A stretch of DNA of 64,000 nucleotides from Clostridium tyrobutyricum DSM 2637 = ATCC 25755 = JCM 11008 (lineage in GTDB: Bacteria; Bacillota; Clostridia; Clostridiales; Clostridiaceae): the NCBI RefSeq assembly GCF_000359585.1, contig NZ_APMH01000006.1, positions 22,895-86,894 of the forward strand. The letters run 5' to 3'. The notes beneath the pieces are model-generated. The model saw only the letters and a program-made list of their open reading frames with translations. It did no database searches and was not told the origin of the DNA. This document shows, one piece after another, positions 9,336 to 18,199 of the stretch. The position numbers and the translations under genes were made by a program. Every line of letters begins with the position of its first letter. The stretch's first letter is position 1.

Positions 9336-11657
9336 ATGGATAAAAATTTAAAGGTTATTCCTCTAATCCCATTAAGAGGTATCACTGTATTTCCATATAT
9401 GGTTTTGCACTTTGATGTAGGTAGAGAAAAATCAAAGACTGCATTGGAAGATGCAATGCTCAATGGACAAAAGATATTCTTATCATCCCAGATAGAGTAT
9501 ATGGTTGAGGAACCTAATAAAGAAGATATACATAGTATAGGTACAGTTTGTAATATAAAACAAATATTAAAATTACCTGGTGATACAGTAAGAGTACTTG
9601 TAGAAGGTGAAACTAGGGGTATATTAAGAGAATATATTCAGGAAAAACCTTTCTTTAAAGTAAATATAGAGTTAATTGATGACAATAAGGAAGTTTGTGA
9701 AGATATTACTTACAATGCTCTTATAAAATCAGTAATGAAAAATTTTGAGGAATATTTAAAGTTATCAGGAGAATCCACCAGGGAATCTATAGTAACTGAA
9801 AATGATACCAAAAATCCAGGAAGATTAGCTGATATTATAAGTTCATATATATTTATAGAACAAGATAAAAAACAGGAACTCCTAGATTGTTATAAAGTTG
9901 AGGACAGATTAAATAAGCTATTGTCTATACTTATCAATGAACTGGAAATTTTAAAAGTAGAGAAGAAAATAGAATCAGAAATAAAGAAGGATATAGACAA
10001 ATCCCAAAAGGAGTATTATTTAAAAGAACAGCTTAAAATTATACAGGAACAGCTGGGGGAAGATGGTGAAAACAGCAAAGAAATAAAAAAATATAAAAAT
10101 AAAATGGCAAAAAAGAAATTGCCAAAATACGTAAAAGATAAGGTCCTTTATGAATTGGACAAATTAAAGAGTTTAGGAAGTTATTCAACAGAAAATGGAA
10201 TAATAAAGACATATCTTGATTGGATACTGGATATACCATGGAATATTAAAACTAAAGATAATTTGGATATAAAAAAGGCTAGAGAAGTATTGGATGAAAA
10301 TCACTATGGATTAAAAGATGTTAAAGATAGAATAATTGAATATCTTGCAGTTAAAAGCACAAATAAATCTTTAAAGGGCCCCATCTTATGCCTTGTAGGT
10401 CCTCCTGGTGTAGGTAAAACTTCAATAGCAAAGTCAATAGCCAAGGCATTAAACCGAAATTTTGTTAGAATGTCATTAGGCGGAATAAGAGATGAAGCAG
10501 ATATTAGAGGACACAGGAGAACTTATGTAGGTGCTATTCCAGGAAGGATAATATATAGCATAAAACAGGCCAAATCTATTAATCCACTATTTTTATTAGA
10601 TGAAATTGATAAAATGGGTGTAGATTTTAGAGGAAACCCTGCAGATGCACTTTTGGAAGTATTGGATAGTGAACAGAATAATACATTTAGAGATCATTAT
10701 CTAGAATTGAATTTTGATTTATCAAAAGTACTATTTATAACTACAGCTAATAGTCTTGATAATATACCAAGACCGCTTATGGACAGAATGGAAATAATAC
10801 AAGTATCTGGTTATACTAGTGAAGAAAAATTTAATATATGCAAAAAGTACATAATACCTAGACAATTAATAGAAAATGGAATAAAAGATGATAAAATTAA
10901 ATTTTCTGATTCATCCATATATACTATAATAGACAATTATACTAGGGAATCAGGTGTTAGAAGTTTAGAGAGAAAAGTATCATCTATAATAAGAAAATCA
11001 ATTACAGAGATTATAGAAAAAAATAAAAAAAATATATTTATAAATACTACCAAAGTTAAATCTTATTTAGGATCTGATATTTTTGTTTATGATAAAGCCG
11101 ACAAAGATGATAAGGTAGGAGTGGTAATGGGAATGGCATGGACAGCTTATGGTGGAGATACCCTTCCTGTTGAAGCAGTAGTTATGCAAGGAAAAGGAAA
11201 ACTTGAGCTTACGGGGCAACTTGGAGATGTTATGCAGGAGTCTGCCAAGGCGGGATATAGTTATGTAAGAGCAAATTATAAAAAATATAGCAATATAAGA
11301 GAGGATTTCTATAAAAATTGTGATTTACATATACATGTACCTGAAGGTGCTATTCCAAAGGATGGACCATCAGCTGGAGTTACTATGATTACAGCTATAG
11401 TTTCAGCACTTAGCAATAAAAAAGTAAAACATAATGTGGCTATGACTGGTGAAATAACCTTAACAGGAAGAGTTCTGCCGATTGGAGGACTTAAAGAAAA
11501 AAGTTTGGCCGCCTATAGAGCTGGAATAGATACAGTTATAATTCCTAAAGACAATGCAAAAGATATAATGAAAATACCTAGAAGTATTAAAAATAAAATG
11601 CAGTATATACTAGCAGATGATATAGATACAGTATTGGAAAATGCTTTAGTTGATTGA
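9336..11657 (+). CDS. lon: ATP-dependent protease La (Lon)
   Basis: The 773-residue protein has the three Lon parts: an N-terminal substrate domain starting IPLIPLRGITVFP, an AAA+ domain with Walker A GPPGVGKT at 355-362, and a C-terminal Ser-Lys protease domain. The nucleophile Ser679 lies in KDGPSAGVT and the lysine partner in GGLKEK near 717-722. Only one lon gene is here; related clostridia often carry lonB next to lonA in this block. A likely promoter lies at 9241-9269 and a terminator hairpin follows. Confidence 0.96.
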   Translation: MDKNLKVIPLIPLRGITVFPYMVLHFDVGREKSKTALEDAMLNGQKIFLSSQIEYMVEEPNKEDIHSIGTVCNIKQILKLPGDTVRVLVEGETRGILREYIQEKPFFKVNIELIDDNKEVCEDITYNALIKSVMKNFEEYLKLSGESTRESIVTENDTKNPGRLADIISSYIFIEQDKKQELLDCYKVEDRLNKLLSILINELEILKVEKKIESEIKKDIDKSQKEYYLKEQLKIIQEQLGEDGENSKEIKKYKNKMAKKKLPKYVKDKVLYELDKLKSLGSYSTENGIIKTYLDWILDIPWNIKTKDNLDIKKAREVLDENHYGLKDVKDRIIEYLAVKSTNKSLKGPILCLVGPPGVGKTSIAKSIAKALNRNFVRMSLGGIRDEADIRGHRRTYVGAIPGRIIYSIKQAKSINPLFLLDEIDKMGVDFRGNPADALLEVLDSEQNNTFRDHYLELNFDLSKVLFITTANSLDNIPRPLMDRMEIIQVSGYTSEEKFNICKKYIIPRQLIENGIKDDKIKFSDSSIYTIIDNYTRESGVRSLERKVSSIIRKSITEIIEKNKKNIFINTTKVKSYLGSDIFVYDKADKDDKVGVVMGMAWTAYGGDTLPVEAVVMQGKGKLELTGQLGDVMQESAKAGYSYVRANYKKYSNIREDFYKNCDLHIHVPEGAIPKDGPSAGVTMITAIVSALSNKKVKHNVAMTGEITLTGRVLPIGGLKEKSLAAYRAGIDTVIIPKDNAKDIMKIPRSIKNKMQYILADDIDTVLENALVD

Positions 11658-11706
11658 TTAAAATAAATATTTTTCTAATGGAAGTTAGGAAAATATTTAT
11701 TTTAAT
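11657..11706 (+). terminator. Probable terminator after lon
   Basis: A long AT-rich stem (ATTAAAATAAATATTTT at the left, its complement ending at 11706) closes on a loop containing GGAAG. The right arm is itself T-rich. Confidence 0.55.
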
Positions 11707-11775
11707 ATTATAATGTAAATTTATAACATAACATAATATAATAGTACGTATTATTTAAAGAAGAGGTGATTGATT

Positions 11776-12366
11776 GTGGAAATAAAACAGGCTGAATTTA
11801 TAATATCAGCTGTCAAAAAAAATCAGTATCCCAATGATAATTTTAAAGAAATAGCATTTGTAGGTCGATCCAATGTTGGAAAATCATCACTTATAAATAC
11901 TATTGTAAACAGAAGAAAGCTTGTTAAAGTCAGTTCTAGCCCAGGTAAGACGAGACTTGTAAATTTTTTCATGATAAATAATGAATTCTATTTTGTGGAT
12001 TTACCAGGCTATGGATATGCTAAGGTTTCAAAATCAGAAAAGGATAAATGGAGCAAGATAATAGAAACGTATCTTGTTGGCAGACATCAACTAAAAGCTA
12101 TAGTGTTACTTGTAGATTCGAGACATAAACCAACTAATGACGATATTATGATGTATAAATGGATAGAGTATTATAAATATAAAATTTTAATTGTAGCTAC
12201 TAAAATAGATAAAATATCTAAAAATCAGTTAAACAAAAATTTGGATATTATAAGAAATTCATTTGGATTAAAACCGGATTATAAAATTTTAACATTTTCT
12301 TCTTTGAAAAAACAGGGAAAAGAGGATCTCTTAAATGAAATTGAGCATGTAGTAGAAGGTGATTAA
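11776..12366 (+). CDS. engB: Ribosome biogenesis GTP-binding protein EngB (YsxC/YihA)
   Basis: This small GTPase (196 residues) acts in large-subunit assembly. G1 GRSNVGKS is at 30-37, with G3 [10 protein letters not shown] and G4 TKID later. I start at GTG 11776, giving MEIKQAEF, because GAGGTG (11763-11768) is 7 nt upstream; an in-frame TTG at 11770 would be only 1 nt from it. It closes the conserved lon-engB pair and its stop abuts the next start. Confidence 0.93.
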   Translation: MEIKQAEFIISAVKKNQYPNDNFKEIAFVGRSNVGKSSLINTIVNRRKLVKVSSSPGKTRLVNFFMINNEFYFVDLPGYGYAKVSKSEKDKWSKIIETYLVGRHQLKAIVLLVDSRHKPTNDDIMMYKWIEYYKYKILIVATKIDKISKNQLNKNLDIIRNSFGLKPDYKILTFSSLKKQGKEDLLNEIEHVVEGD

Positions 12367-13059
12367 TTGATTAATCTTAATTTAATTAAGAATATAATAG
12401 TATTTTTAATAGCATATATTCCACCAATTGTAGTATTTGATAAGTACTGGATTCGTGATAAAAGAAACAAAGTGGTTTTGTTTATTATAAATATTTTATT
12501 TATAGGTCTTTCCATGTATACCCAAAATATAGTTCCATTTATATTTGTAATAATAAATATAGTATACATGAGATTTACAGATGATTTTTATAAATTTGAT
12601 ATTAAAAAATTTAATATTATTGATGCATTAAGATTGGCTGCAATATCATATTTAGTCGTTATAATAATACTTTTATTGCAGAATGCAATAGAAAATAGTT
12701 TAAAGATAAAATTGGATCAGCAGGAGATTGTAACTAATATGACAAATATGTCATTAAATAAACTTGTTTTCATGGTTCCTGTAGTTGTAATATTTGCACC
12801 GGTGCTTGAAGAATTCGTATTCAGATGGATATTTTTTGAAAAAATATTCAAGAGCAGGTTGGGAGTATTGGGAGCAGCACTCTTAAGCAGTTTGATGTTT
12901 TCATTAGTTCATTTTAACATAAATGTATTTTTTATAATACTTTGGATAGGGATATATAATTGTTATCTGATTCATAAGAAAGGGTATTGGTATGCTGTGA
13001 TTAATCATGCAGTATTTAACTCTGTGACTATGATTTCTCTTATTTATTCCAAAATATAA
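12367..13059 (+). CDS. CPBP-family intramembrane metalloprotease
   Basis: The 230-residue, very hydrophobic protein has several membrane segments and the three Abi/CAAX-like motifs: EE(F)xxR at 148-153 (LEEFVFR), FxxxH at 178-182 (FSLVH), and a late His214 in NHAVFN. Members cleave substrates within the membrane; many have unknown targets. The TTG start follows the engB stop without a gap, and AAGGTGA overlapping the engB end serves as ribosome site, so the two are translationally coupled. Confidence 0.82.
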   Translation: MINLNLIKNIIVFLIAYIPPIVVFDKYWIRDKRNKVVLFIINILFIGLSMYTQNIVPFIFVIINIVYMRFTDDFYKFDIKKFNIIDALRLAAISYLVVIIILLLQNAIENSLKIKLDQQEIVTNMTNMSLNKLVFMVPVVVIFAPVLEEFVFRWIFFEKIFKSRLGVLGAALLSSLMFSLVHFNINVFFIILWIGIYNCYLIHKKGYWYAVINHAVFNSVTMISLIYSKI

Positions 13060-13085
13060 TATTCAATTTTTAATATAACAAAATA

Positions 13086-13117
13086 AAGGCACTGAGGATA
13101 TTAAGACAGTGCCTTTT
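13086..13117 (+). terminator. Terminator between convergent genes
   Basis: AAGGCACTG (13086-13094) pairs with CAGTGCCTT and runs into TTTT on the plus strand. Its minus-strand face lacks a good T tract. Confidence 0.75.
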
Positions 13118-13130
13118 GAGAATTATTAGA

Positions 13131-13523
13131 TCATCTATGTCTCTTATTATTGTTTGAGATAAAATCATTTAAATATTTGGCAGCATCAGGTGATTTTTGT
13201 AATTCTCTAACTTTTTCCAGTAGGTCATTTTGCATTTGATTTCTGTTTTCTAAACTTGAAAGCCTTTTTTCTAAAGAAGAAAGTTTAGATTTTATATTGG
13301 AATCATTAAAGTTACCATCATCACTATTTCCACCATTGCCTAAATCTCCAAGATTTAAGTTATTTAAAATTGAACCAATGTTATCATTTCTTGATCCGCC
13401 TCCGAGCCCACCTATTCCACCCATTGATGATAAGATGGACATAAGTTGTGATATATCTATATTTTTCAACAGATCACTTAAATTAAAACCGTTATTTTCA
13501 TATTTACGATGATGTTTGGACAT
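13131..13523 (-). CDS. Small glycine-rich protein with a C-terminal coiled coil, unknown function
   Basis: The 130-residue protein has a charged start (SKHHRKYEN), a helix, a Gly/Asn-rich centre (GGIGGLGGGS, GDLGNGGNSDDGNF, about 35-75) and a heptad-like region (SKLSSLEKRLSSLENR, about 80-95) before a basic tail (NNNKRHR). There is no signal peptide or membrane segment. A strong ribosome site (AAGGAGG on the minus strand) supports it as a real gene. The layout resembles small clostridial coat or scaffold proteins, but I cannot name a family. Confidence 0.7.
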   Translation of the reverse strand: MSKHHRKYENNGFNLSDLLKNIDISQLMSILSSMGGIGGLGGGSRNDNIGSILNNLNLGDLGNGGNSDDGNFNDSNIKSKLSSLEKRLSSLENRNQMQNDLLEKVRELQKSPDAAKYLNDFISNNNKRHR

Positions 13524-13669
13524 TTAAAAACCTCCTTAAGATTTTTATTTTCTCATCTTTATGTGTATAATTTTCTATTCGATAATAGACATATATACTA
13601 TATATTATTCAATATCATATTATTTGACACAAAAGAAAAATATTTTAAAGATTATGTATAAATTATTTA

Positions 13670-13785
13670 AAATTGGAGAGCATAATAATTGTAACCGGAG
13701 ATACATTCTCCTAGTATCAAATAATTATTTATTTGATACAATAACCCCCCATCCCCCTTGGGACCGTATAAGCGGTCCCTTTTAT
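13670..13785 (+). ncRNA. Candidate structured small RNA with a C-rich single-stranded region
   Basis: Three hairpins follow each other on the plus strand: GGAGA-TACAT-TCTCC (13697-13711); a long stem with arms GTATCAAATAA and TTATTTGATAC (13714-13739); and GGGACCG-TATAAG-CGGTCCC followed by TTTT (13760-13783), a good terminator. Between the last two lies an unpaired CCCCCCATCCCCC stretch that could pair with Shine-Dalgarno sequences. No plus-strand gene ends here, and on the minus strand the last hairpin has no T tract. A TTGACA at 13624-13629 lies upstream, but no well-spaced -10 is clear. The 5' end is a guess. Confidence 0.45.
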
Positions 13786-13791
13786 ATTATA

Positions 13792-14727
13792 TTAATATAT
13801 AGATACTATTTTGAAATAATTAGATGAGCTGCTGTTTTTATCAGCATCAAGGATTATATTGATAGAATAATTTTTTATTATTGAAGTGTCAGAGTTTGAA
13901 ACTCCTTTGAAATTTAATGTCCATTGCACTTCTGCACTGTTTCCGTTTTTATCAGACTTTCTTTCTTTGAATATAGCATCTTGAAATGTATACGCAGTAT
14001 CACTCTTGGCTAACTTATCCAATACATACATATCATCGTTGGATATATTGGAAGAAAATATATTGTTAGGTTCATATGGTCTGCTAGATGGTAGTGTTTG
14101 AATAAAATTTATAAATGAACAGACAGTGTCTTTTCCGAGAAAACCAGGATTATCTTCTAAATTATAGTTTTTAAATTTAGAATTTGAGAATATGTAATTT
14201 GTGAGAAGCATAATATCTCCTTGAAATCTACCTGTTATAACTTTAGGAGTTCTATTATTTGTACAATCTATAAAACCCAATATATTATTTGAATTTGAAA
14301 TTATATTTTTGAAATTATTGCCATCAAAAACAAAAATTCTTTGAACTGAATTTTTACCAAGAGATCCCTGAAGAAATATTTCAGGGATTCTGTCTCTGGA
14401 TATATCCATTAAAGTAACTCTAAGAGGCCAGTATGTATAGTAGTTACTTAATATGGAGCTTTTATCATCTGTGTTTATATCAAATATCTTATCCTTTATT
14501 TTGACCTTTATTAGGTATTTATTATTGGCTTGTTTTACATACAGAGAATCTTTTATTCCATCTCCATTTAAATCTGATTTTAAAATTGTGTCCTTTGATA
14601 TAGTAGTGAAAGTTGAGGAAGTCGTATAATTCCTGTATATTATGAGTACCAAAATTATCAAGAACAAAATTAACGGCATCAAAAAAAACAAATATTTCTT
14701 TTTTAGAAATATTACTCTTAATTTCAT
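13792..14727 (-). CDS. Membrane-anchored FG-GAP/VCBS-like protein, unknown function
   Basis: The protein (311 residues from the chosen start) has a basic N-terminus and one membrane segment (FFLMPLILFLIILVLIIY, about 12-32). It then has an extracytoplasmic domain with a calcium-loop-like DLNGDGIKDSL near residue 55 and later repeats of the same kind (VTLMDISRDRIPEIFLQ), as in FG-GAP/VCBS proteins of clostridia. The start is the ATG at 14727 with GGAGGTG 7 nt upstream; a longer frame to 14784 lacks this site. It is divergent from the lipoprotein gene at 14835. Confidence 0.65.
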   Translation of the reverse strand: MKLRVIFLKKKYLFFLMPLILFLIILVLIIYRNYTTSSTFTTISKDTILKSDLNGDGIKDSLYVKQANNKYLIKVKIKDKIFDINTDDKSSILSNYYTYWPLRVTLMDISRDRIPEIFLQGSLGKNSVQRIFVFDGNNFKNIISNSNNILGFIDCTNNRTPKVITGRFQGDIMLLTNYIFSNSKFKNYNLEDNPGFLGKDTVCSFINFIQTLPSSRPYEPNNIFSSNISNDDMYVLDKLAKSDTAYTFQDAIFKERKSDKNGNSAEVQWTLNFKGVSNSDTSIIKNYSINIILDADKNSSSSNYFKIVSIY

Positions 14728-14834
14728 AAATTTCACCTCCAATAAATTATATAAAACAATTATATATTTAATTAATATGCACAAAATAAATTTATATGAA
14801 ATAAATTTTAGTTCTATATAAGGAGGTTAGTAAT

Positions 14835-16043
14835 ATGAACTGCAAGAAGATAGCAGCATTTTTTTTAATACTAATTCTTCCATTAAATTTTGTTGCATGC
14901 TCTTTTAATACTCAAAAGTCCAATGAGAAACAGCTTAATATGTATATAGGTGTAAAGGACAAGGAATCTTTAAATACAATAAAAATATTAACAGATGAAT
15001 ATAGAAAAAATAACCCTGATGTAAAAATCAATATAAATAATATTATAGGAAATAAAGTAGATGATAATATTATTAATGGAACTGATATAGTTTTTATAAA
15101 TAGATCAGATTTACTTAATCTAGCACCAAAAGGCCTTATCTCAGATATGAAAAATTATTATAAAGAAGATAATATTACAAATAGATATTATTCAGTAGTA
15201 AAAGCTTATGGTAGATTTAACGATAAGTATTATGGAATACCTATAATTCCATATAATTTAGAATTTTTATATAATAAAAAGTATTTTACTGAGGCAAATA
15301 TAAAGGCACCAATGACTATGGGACAATTTGAAAATATTTTAAAAACATTTAATAATAGTTCTAAAAAAATACCAGTATTGTTAAATGAAGATATGGATAT
15401 AAATAGTGCTGTATTTTCTTTACTTGGTAGCAAAAAGTCTATTTCTATGATAAATTTGGAGAATATATATGGCAGCAATAAGGAGAAATATGAAAAGTTA
15501 AAATATATGCAAGACATATTTAGTGATATAAATAATCTAGTTAGAAACAAAGTTATAAATAAAAATACATTCGAGATAGGAAATGAAAGTACATTGGAAA
15601 AGTTTAATAGAGGGGAGATACCCATGATTTTACTATCTTCTTATTATATTAAAGATATAAAATCACAGGATGTATATTTCATATATGAAAATATGAAAAA
15701 TATTAAGGTCCCAGTAGTATCCAATACTTTGATAAGTATTCCAACTAATGCATCCAATGTAGAAGCGATAAGTGATTTTATAAAATTTGTTTTTGGCGAT
15801 AATATGCAGAATAAATTATTAAAAATGGGGTATATTACTGGAAACAAAAAAATAAATAGCAAAAATACAGGTATAAGACAAATTGTTTCATCTCATATAA
15901 AAAATAGTACTGATGACAATATATCTATTGTGTATAATATTCCTAAAAAAATAGTAAGCAGCATATCTTCAAAGATAGATGATATACTATCTGGAAAGTA
16001 TACAGGAAATGAGTGGAAAGATATAATAAATAATGATTATTAA
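14835..16043 (+). CDS. Extracellular solute-binding lipoprotein (ABC family 1 type), orphan
   Basis: The 402-residue protein begins with a lipoprotein signal and lipobox FVAC (Cys22). The rest has the look of family 1 sugar-type binding proteins: LNMYIGVKDKESLNTIKILTDEYRKN near the start, then GTDIVFINRSDLLNLAPKGLI, YGIPIIPYNLEFLYNKKYF and EAISDFIKFVF. No permease or ATPase gene is adjacent, so it either serves a transporter elsewhere or is a sensor. It has a good ribosome site (AAGGAGG) and is followed by a perfect palindrome before the convergent fur-type gene. Confidence 0.75.
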   Translation: MNCKKIAAFFLILILPLNFVACSFNTQKSNEKQLNMYIGVKDKESLNTIKILTDEYRKNNPDVKININNIIGNKVDDNIINGTDIVFINRSDLLNLAPKGLISDMKNYYKEDNITNRYYSVVKAYGRFNDKYYGIPIIPYNLEFLYNKKYFTEANIKAPMTMGQFENILKTFNNSSKKIPVLLNEDMDINSAVFSLLGSKKSISMINLENIYGSNKEKYEKLKYMQDIFSDINNLVRNKVINKNTFEIGNESTLEKFNRGEIPMILLSSYYIKDIKSQDVYFIYENMKNIKVPVVSNTLISIPTNASNVEAISDFIKFVFGDNMQNKLLKMGYITGNKKINSKNTGIRQIVSSHIKNSTDDNISIVYNIPKKIVSSISSKIDDILSGKYTGNEWKDIINNDY

Positions 16044-16054
16044 ATCAATATAAT

Positions 16055-16084
16055 AATTTAGAGCAGTAATTACTGCTCTAAATT
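16055..16084. terminator. 30-bp perfect palindrome between convergent genes, possible bidirectional terminator
   Basis: AATTTAGAGCAGTAA and its exact complement meet with no spacer between the stops of the lipoprotein gene and the Fur-family gene. Neither strand has a strong T tract. Confidence 0.5.
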
Positions 16085-16085
16085 G

Positions 16086-16508
16086 CTAATTATTTAGTTT
16101 GTTCTGACAGTCATGGCATATTCCATAGAAATATACTTGATTACTCATAACCTTATAGTCAACTTTATCTTTAATTTTGTCATTTAAATCAAAAAAGCAA
16201 ATACCAGTTACATCATCTACCCTCCCACATTCCAAACATTGAATATGGGAATGAACCGCAGTATTACCATCATATCTAAAATTACCTTCACCTACATTTA
16301 TCTCTTGTATAAGGTCCACTTCTACTAAAGTTTTGAGTGCTTTATAAACAGTAGCTAAGCTCATTGTGGGATAGTCTGATAGAAGAGACTTGTATATTGT
16401 TTCCGCAGAAGGATGCTCATTAGTAGATTTTAGATATTTGTATACGGCAATACGCTGGGGGGTTAACTTCAGTTTCTTATCTTTAAATATACCTGTTAAG
16501 TTATCCAT
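16086..16508 (-). CDS. Fur-family metalloregulator, PerR-like
   Basis: The protein (140 residues from ATG 16508) has the Fur layout: a winged helix with LKLTPQRIAVYKYL near 13-26 and a dimerisation domain with a zinc site of two CxxC pairs (CLECG and CHDC). The His-rich metal site is HSHIQ, and an aspartate follows the first CxxC (GRVDD), as in PerR, where Fur usually has glutamate. A peroxide-sensing role is therefore likely but not proven. An in-frame ATG lies at 16517, but the AAGG ribosome site abuts it and fits the start at 16508. Confidence 0.8.
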   Translation of the reverse strand: MDNLTGIFKDKKLKLTPQRIAVYKYLKSTNEHPSAETIYKSLLSDYPTMSLATVYKALKTLVEVDLIQEINVGEGNFRYDGNTAVHSHIQCLECGRVDDVTGICFFDLNDKIKDKVDYKVMSNQVYFYGICHDCQNKLNN

Positions 16509-16632
16509 ATACACCATCCTTAATATTTATTGTTCAATTATAACTATATAATAGATATTATTAACTGTCAAAAGTAATTTTATAGTAGTTATTTTAAAAC
16601 ATACTATTTTTTAGTTTTTTTTAATAAACTAC

Positions 16633-16660
16633 TTGATTTATATGCGTATTGTGATAAAAT
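16633..16660 (+). promoter_or_regulatory. Extended -10 promoter upstream of the cobalamin genes
   Basis: TTGATT (16633-16638), a 16-nt spacer and TAAAAT (16655-16660) preceded by TGA make an extended -10 promoter. Transcription would begin near 16667, at the edge of a Rex-like palindrome. Confidence 0.6.
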
Positions 16661-16664
16661 TAAT

Positions 16665-16682
16665 ATGTTAATAAATTAACAA
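16665..16682. promoter_or_regulatory. Rex-type redox operator
   Basis: The 18-mer matches the clostridial Rex consensus TTGTTAA-N4-TTAACAA at all fixed positions but the first (A for T), with inner palindrome GTTAATAAATTAAC. It overlaps the predicted start of the promoter at 16633-16660. A Rex dimer, released by NADH, would block initiation there. This is motif-based inference. Confidence 0.6.
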
Positions 16683-16705
16683 TATATTCGTTTCTCATTC
16701 ATTTT

Positions 16706-16733
16706 AAGAGCAGAACAACTGCTCTTATTTTTA
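16706..16733 (+). terminator. Orphan terminator/attenuator before the cobC-like gene
   Basis: AAGAGCAG-AACAA-CTGCTCTT followed by ATTTTTAT is a sound terminator, yet no plus-strand gene lies upstream. It would end a transcript of about 65-70 nt from the promoter at 16633-16660, or act as an attenuator for 16809 onward. No B12 riboswitch signature is present in this short leader. Confidence 0.7.
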
Positions 16734-16808
16734 TAGTTTTTTTTCAATAAAAATATTATAATTAATGTGGACATTAAAAGCAAATTAACAAACTCATGGA
16801 GGATATTA

Positions 16809-17429
16809 GTGAATTTATATTTTGTAAGACATGGAGAGACTAAAGCAAATTCAAAAAAATTATATTATGGAAGAATGGATATAAATTTAACCCAAAAAGG
16901 TAAATGTCAAGCAGAAAGATTATCAGGTTTGCTTGGAAGTATAGATTTTGACATGATATACACAAGCGAAAAAAAAAGAGCTTTGAAAACTGCTAGAATA
17001 ATTGTAAAGGATGTTGAAAAAAGGATAATAGTTGACAAAAGAATTAATGAAATGGATATGGGGGATTTTGAAGGAAAGAGTTATCAAGATATAGAAAAAT
17101 GTTATCCAAGGGAATGGAAGATGTGGTGCAGTGATTGGAAAAATGTTATACCACCTGGAGGGGAAAGTTATACCCAGTTTTATTTAAGAGTCAAAAGCTT
17201 CATGGATTATTTAAAAACATTAAACTGTGAAAATGTATTGATAGTAACACATTCTGGGGTTATAAGATCTATTTATTGTTATGTGCTCGGTGGAAATATA
17301 GATTTTTTCTGGAAGTTTTCTTCTCATAATGGGGAAGTATCTCTTATAAAATATGAATACAATAATCTATATATTGATAATATTGTATGTATGGATTCAA
17401 TAGATAAGTGGAAGAGGTTAGAGAAGTGA
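16809..17429 (+). CDS. cobC: Histidine phosphatase, probable alpha-ribazole phosphatase
   Basis: The 206-residue protein has the phosphatase signature RHGET near residue 7, the catalytic histidine to which phosphate transfers. The second histidine is in VTHSGVIRS near 154, and MGDFEGKSYQDIE lies between. Fusion of context to function comes from the next two genes, cobS and cobU, so removal of phosphate from alpha-ribazole-5-P is the likely role; the fold alone would not tell. GTG 16809 is chosen because GGAGG lies 6 nt upstream; the frame extends to 16767 without a ribosome site. Confidence 0.8.
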   Translation: MNLYFVRHGETKANSKKLYYGRMDINLTQKGKCQAERLSGLLGSIDFDMIYTSEKKRALKTARIIVKDVEKRIIVDKRINEMDMGDFEGKSYQDIEKCYPREWKMWCSDWKNVIPPGGESYTQFYLRVKSFMDYLKTLNCENVLIVTHSGVIRSIYCYVLGGNIDFFWKFSSHNGEVSLIKYEYNNLYIDNIVCMDSIDKWKRLEK

Positions 17430-18184
17430 AAAGCATAGCAAATAATTTTTTGTTGATGATACAATTTTTGACTAGAATTAATATTAATAAAAATCTTGAT
17501 TGCAGAGAAGAAAATTTTAAGTGGGGCGCTGTATTTATGCCCGTTATAGGTTTTTTAATAGGTGGAATACAGTGGATTGCCTATAAAATTTTAATAAATG
17601 TACTGCCTGTTAATGTATGTGTAGTAATAGTTTTGTTGATTGGCATAATGTTGACTGGAGCCATGCATATAGATGGACTTGGAGATATGTGTGACGGCTT
17701 TTTTGCATTTAAAGGGAAAGATAAAATAATAGAAATTATGAAAGACAGTAGGGTAGGCACCTACTCTTGCATAGCTGTTGTGCTGGATTTGATTTTTAAA
17801 TACGGTCTTTTGTGTTTTATAGTGCCTAGATTTTCTATGGCCATAATATCAGCCCCTGTATTGTCCAGATTATCTACTGTATTTATTGTTACTATTGGTA
17901 AGACGGCTAAGGATACGGGAACGGGAAATCTTTTTATAGGCACGGTAAAATTACCTCAATTTTTAATAAGTATAGTAATTACTGCAGTAATATTATTATT
18001 TGTACTTAGGATAAATCCTTTATATTCAGGTATATTGACTTTATCATCTATTATTACGTCATATATTTTTAATTTATACTGTAATAAAAAAATTAATGGG
18101 TTGACTGGAGACTTGCTTGGAGCCAATAATGAGATTATGGAGATATTCATGTTCATAATTATGGCCGCAATAGTCAATTTATAA
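17426..18184 (+). CDS. cobS: Adenosylcobinamide-GDP ribazoletransferase (cobalamin synthase)
   Basis: This integral membrane enzyme (252 residues) joins alpha-ribazole to adenosylcobinamide-GDP. The family motif GAMHIDGLGDMCDGFF lies near residue 76-91, and DSRVGTYSC near 107. Several membrane segments follow. GTG 17426 overlaps the previous stop by 4 nt (GTGA) and has AGAGG 8 nt upstream, so it is translationally coupled to the cobC-like gene; an in-frame GTG at 17408 lacks a ribosome site. Confidence 0.9.
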   Translation: MKSIANNFLLMIQFLTRININKNLDCREENFKWGAVFMPVIGFLIGGIQWIAYKILINVLPVNVCVVIVLLIGIMLTGAMHIDGLGDMCDGFFAFKGKDKIIEIMKDSRVGTYSCIAVVLDLIFKYGLLCFIVPRFSMAIISAPVLSRLSTVFIVTIGKTAKDTGTGNLFIGTVKLPQFLISIVITAVILLFVLRINPLYSGILTLSSIITSYIFNLYCNKKINGLTGDLLGANNEIMEIFMFIIMAAIVNL

Positions 18185-18199
18185 TAGGGGTGAAAATGT

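Noticed and set aside
13561..13827. 88-residue plus-strand frame
   Set aside because: It has no ribosome site and runs through the three hairpins and terminator of the candidate small RNA.
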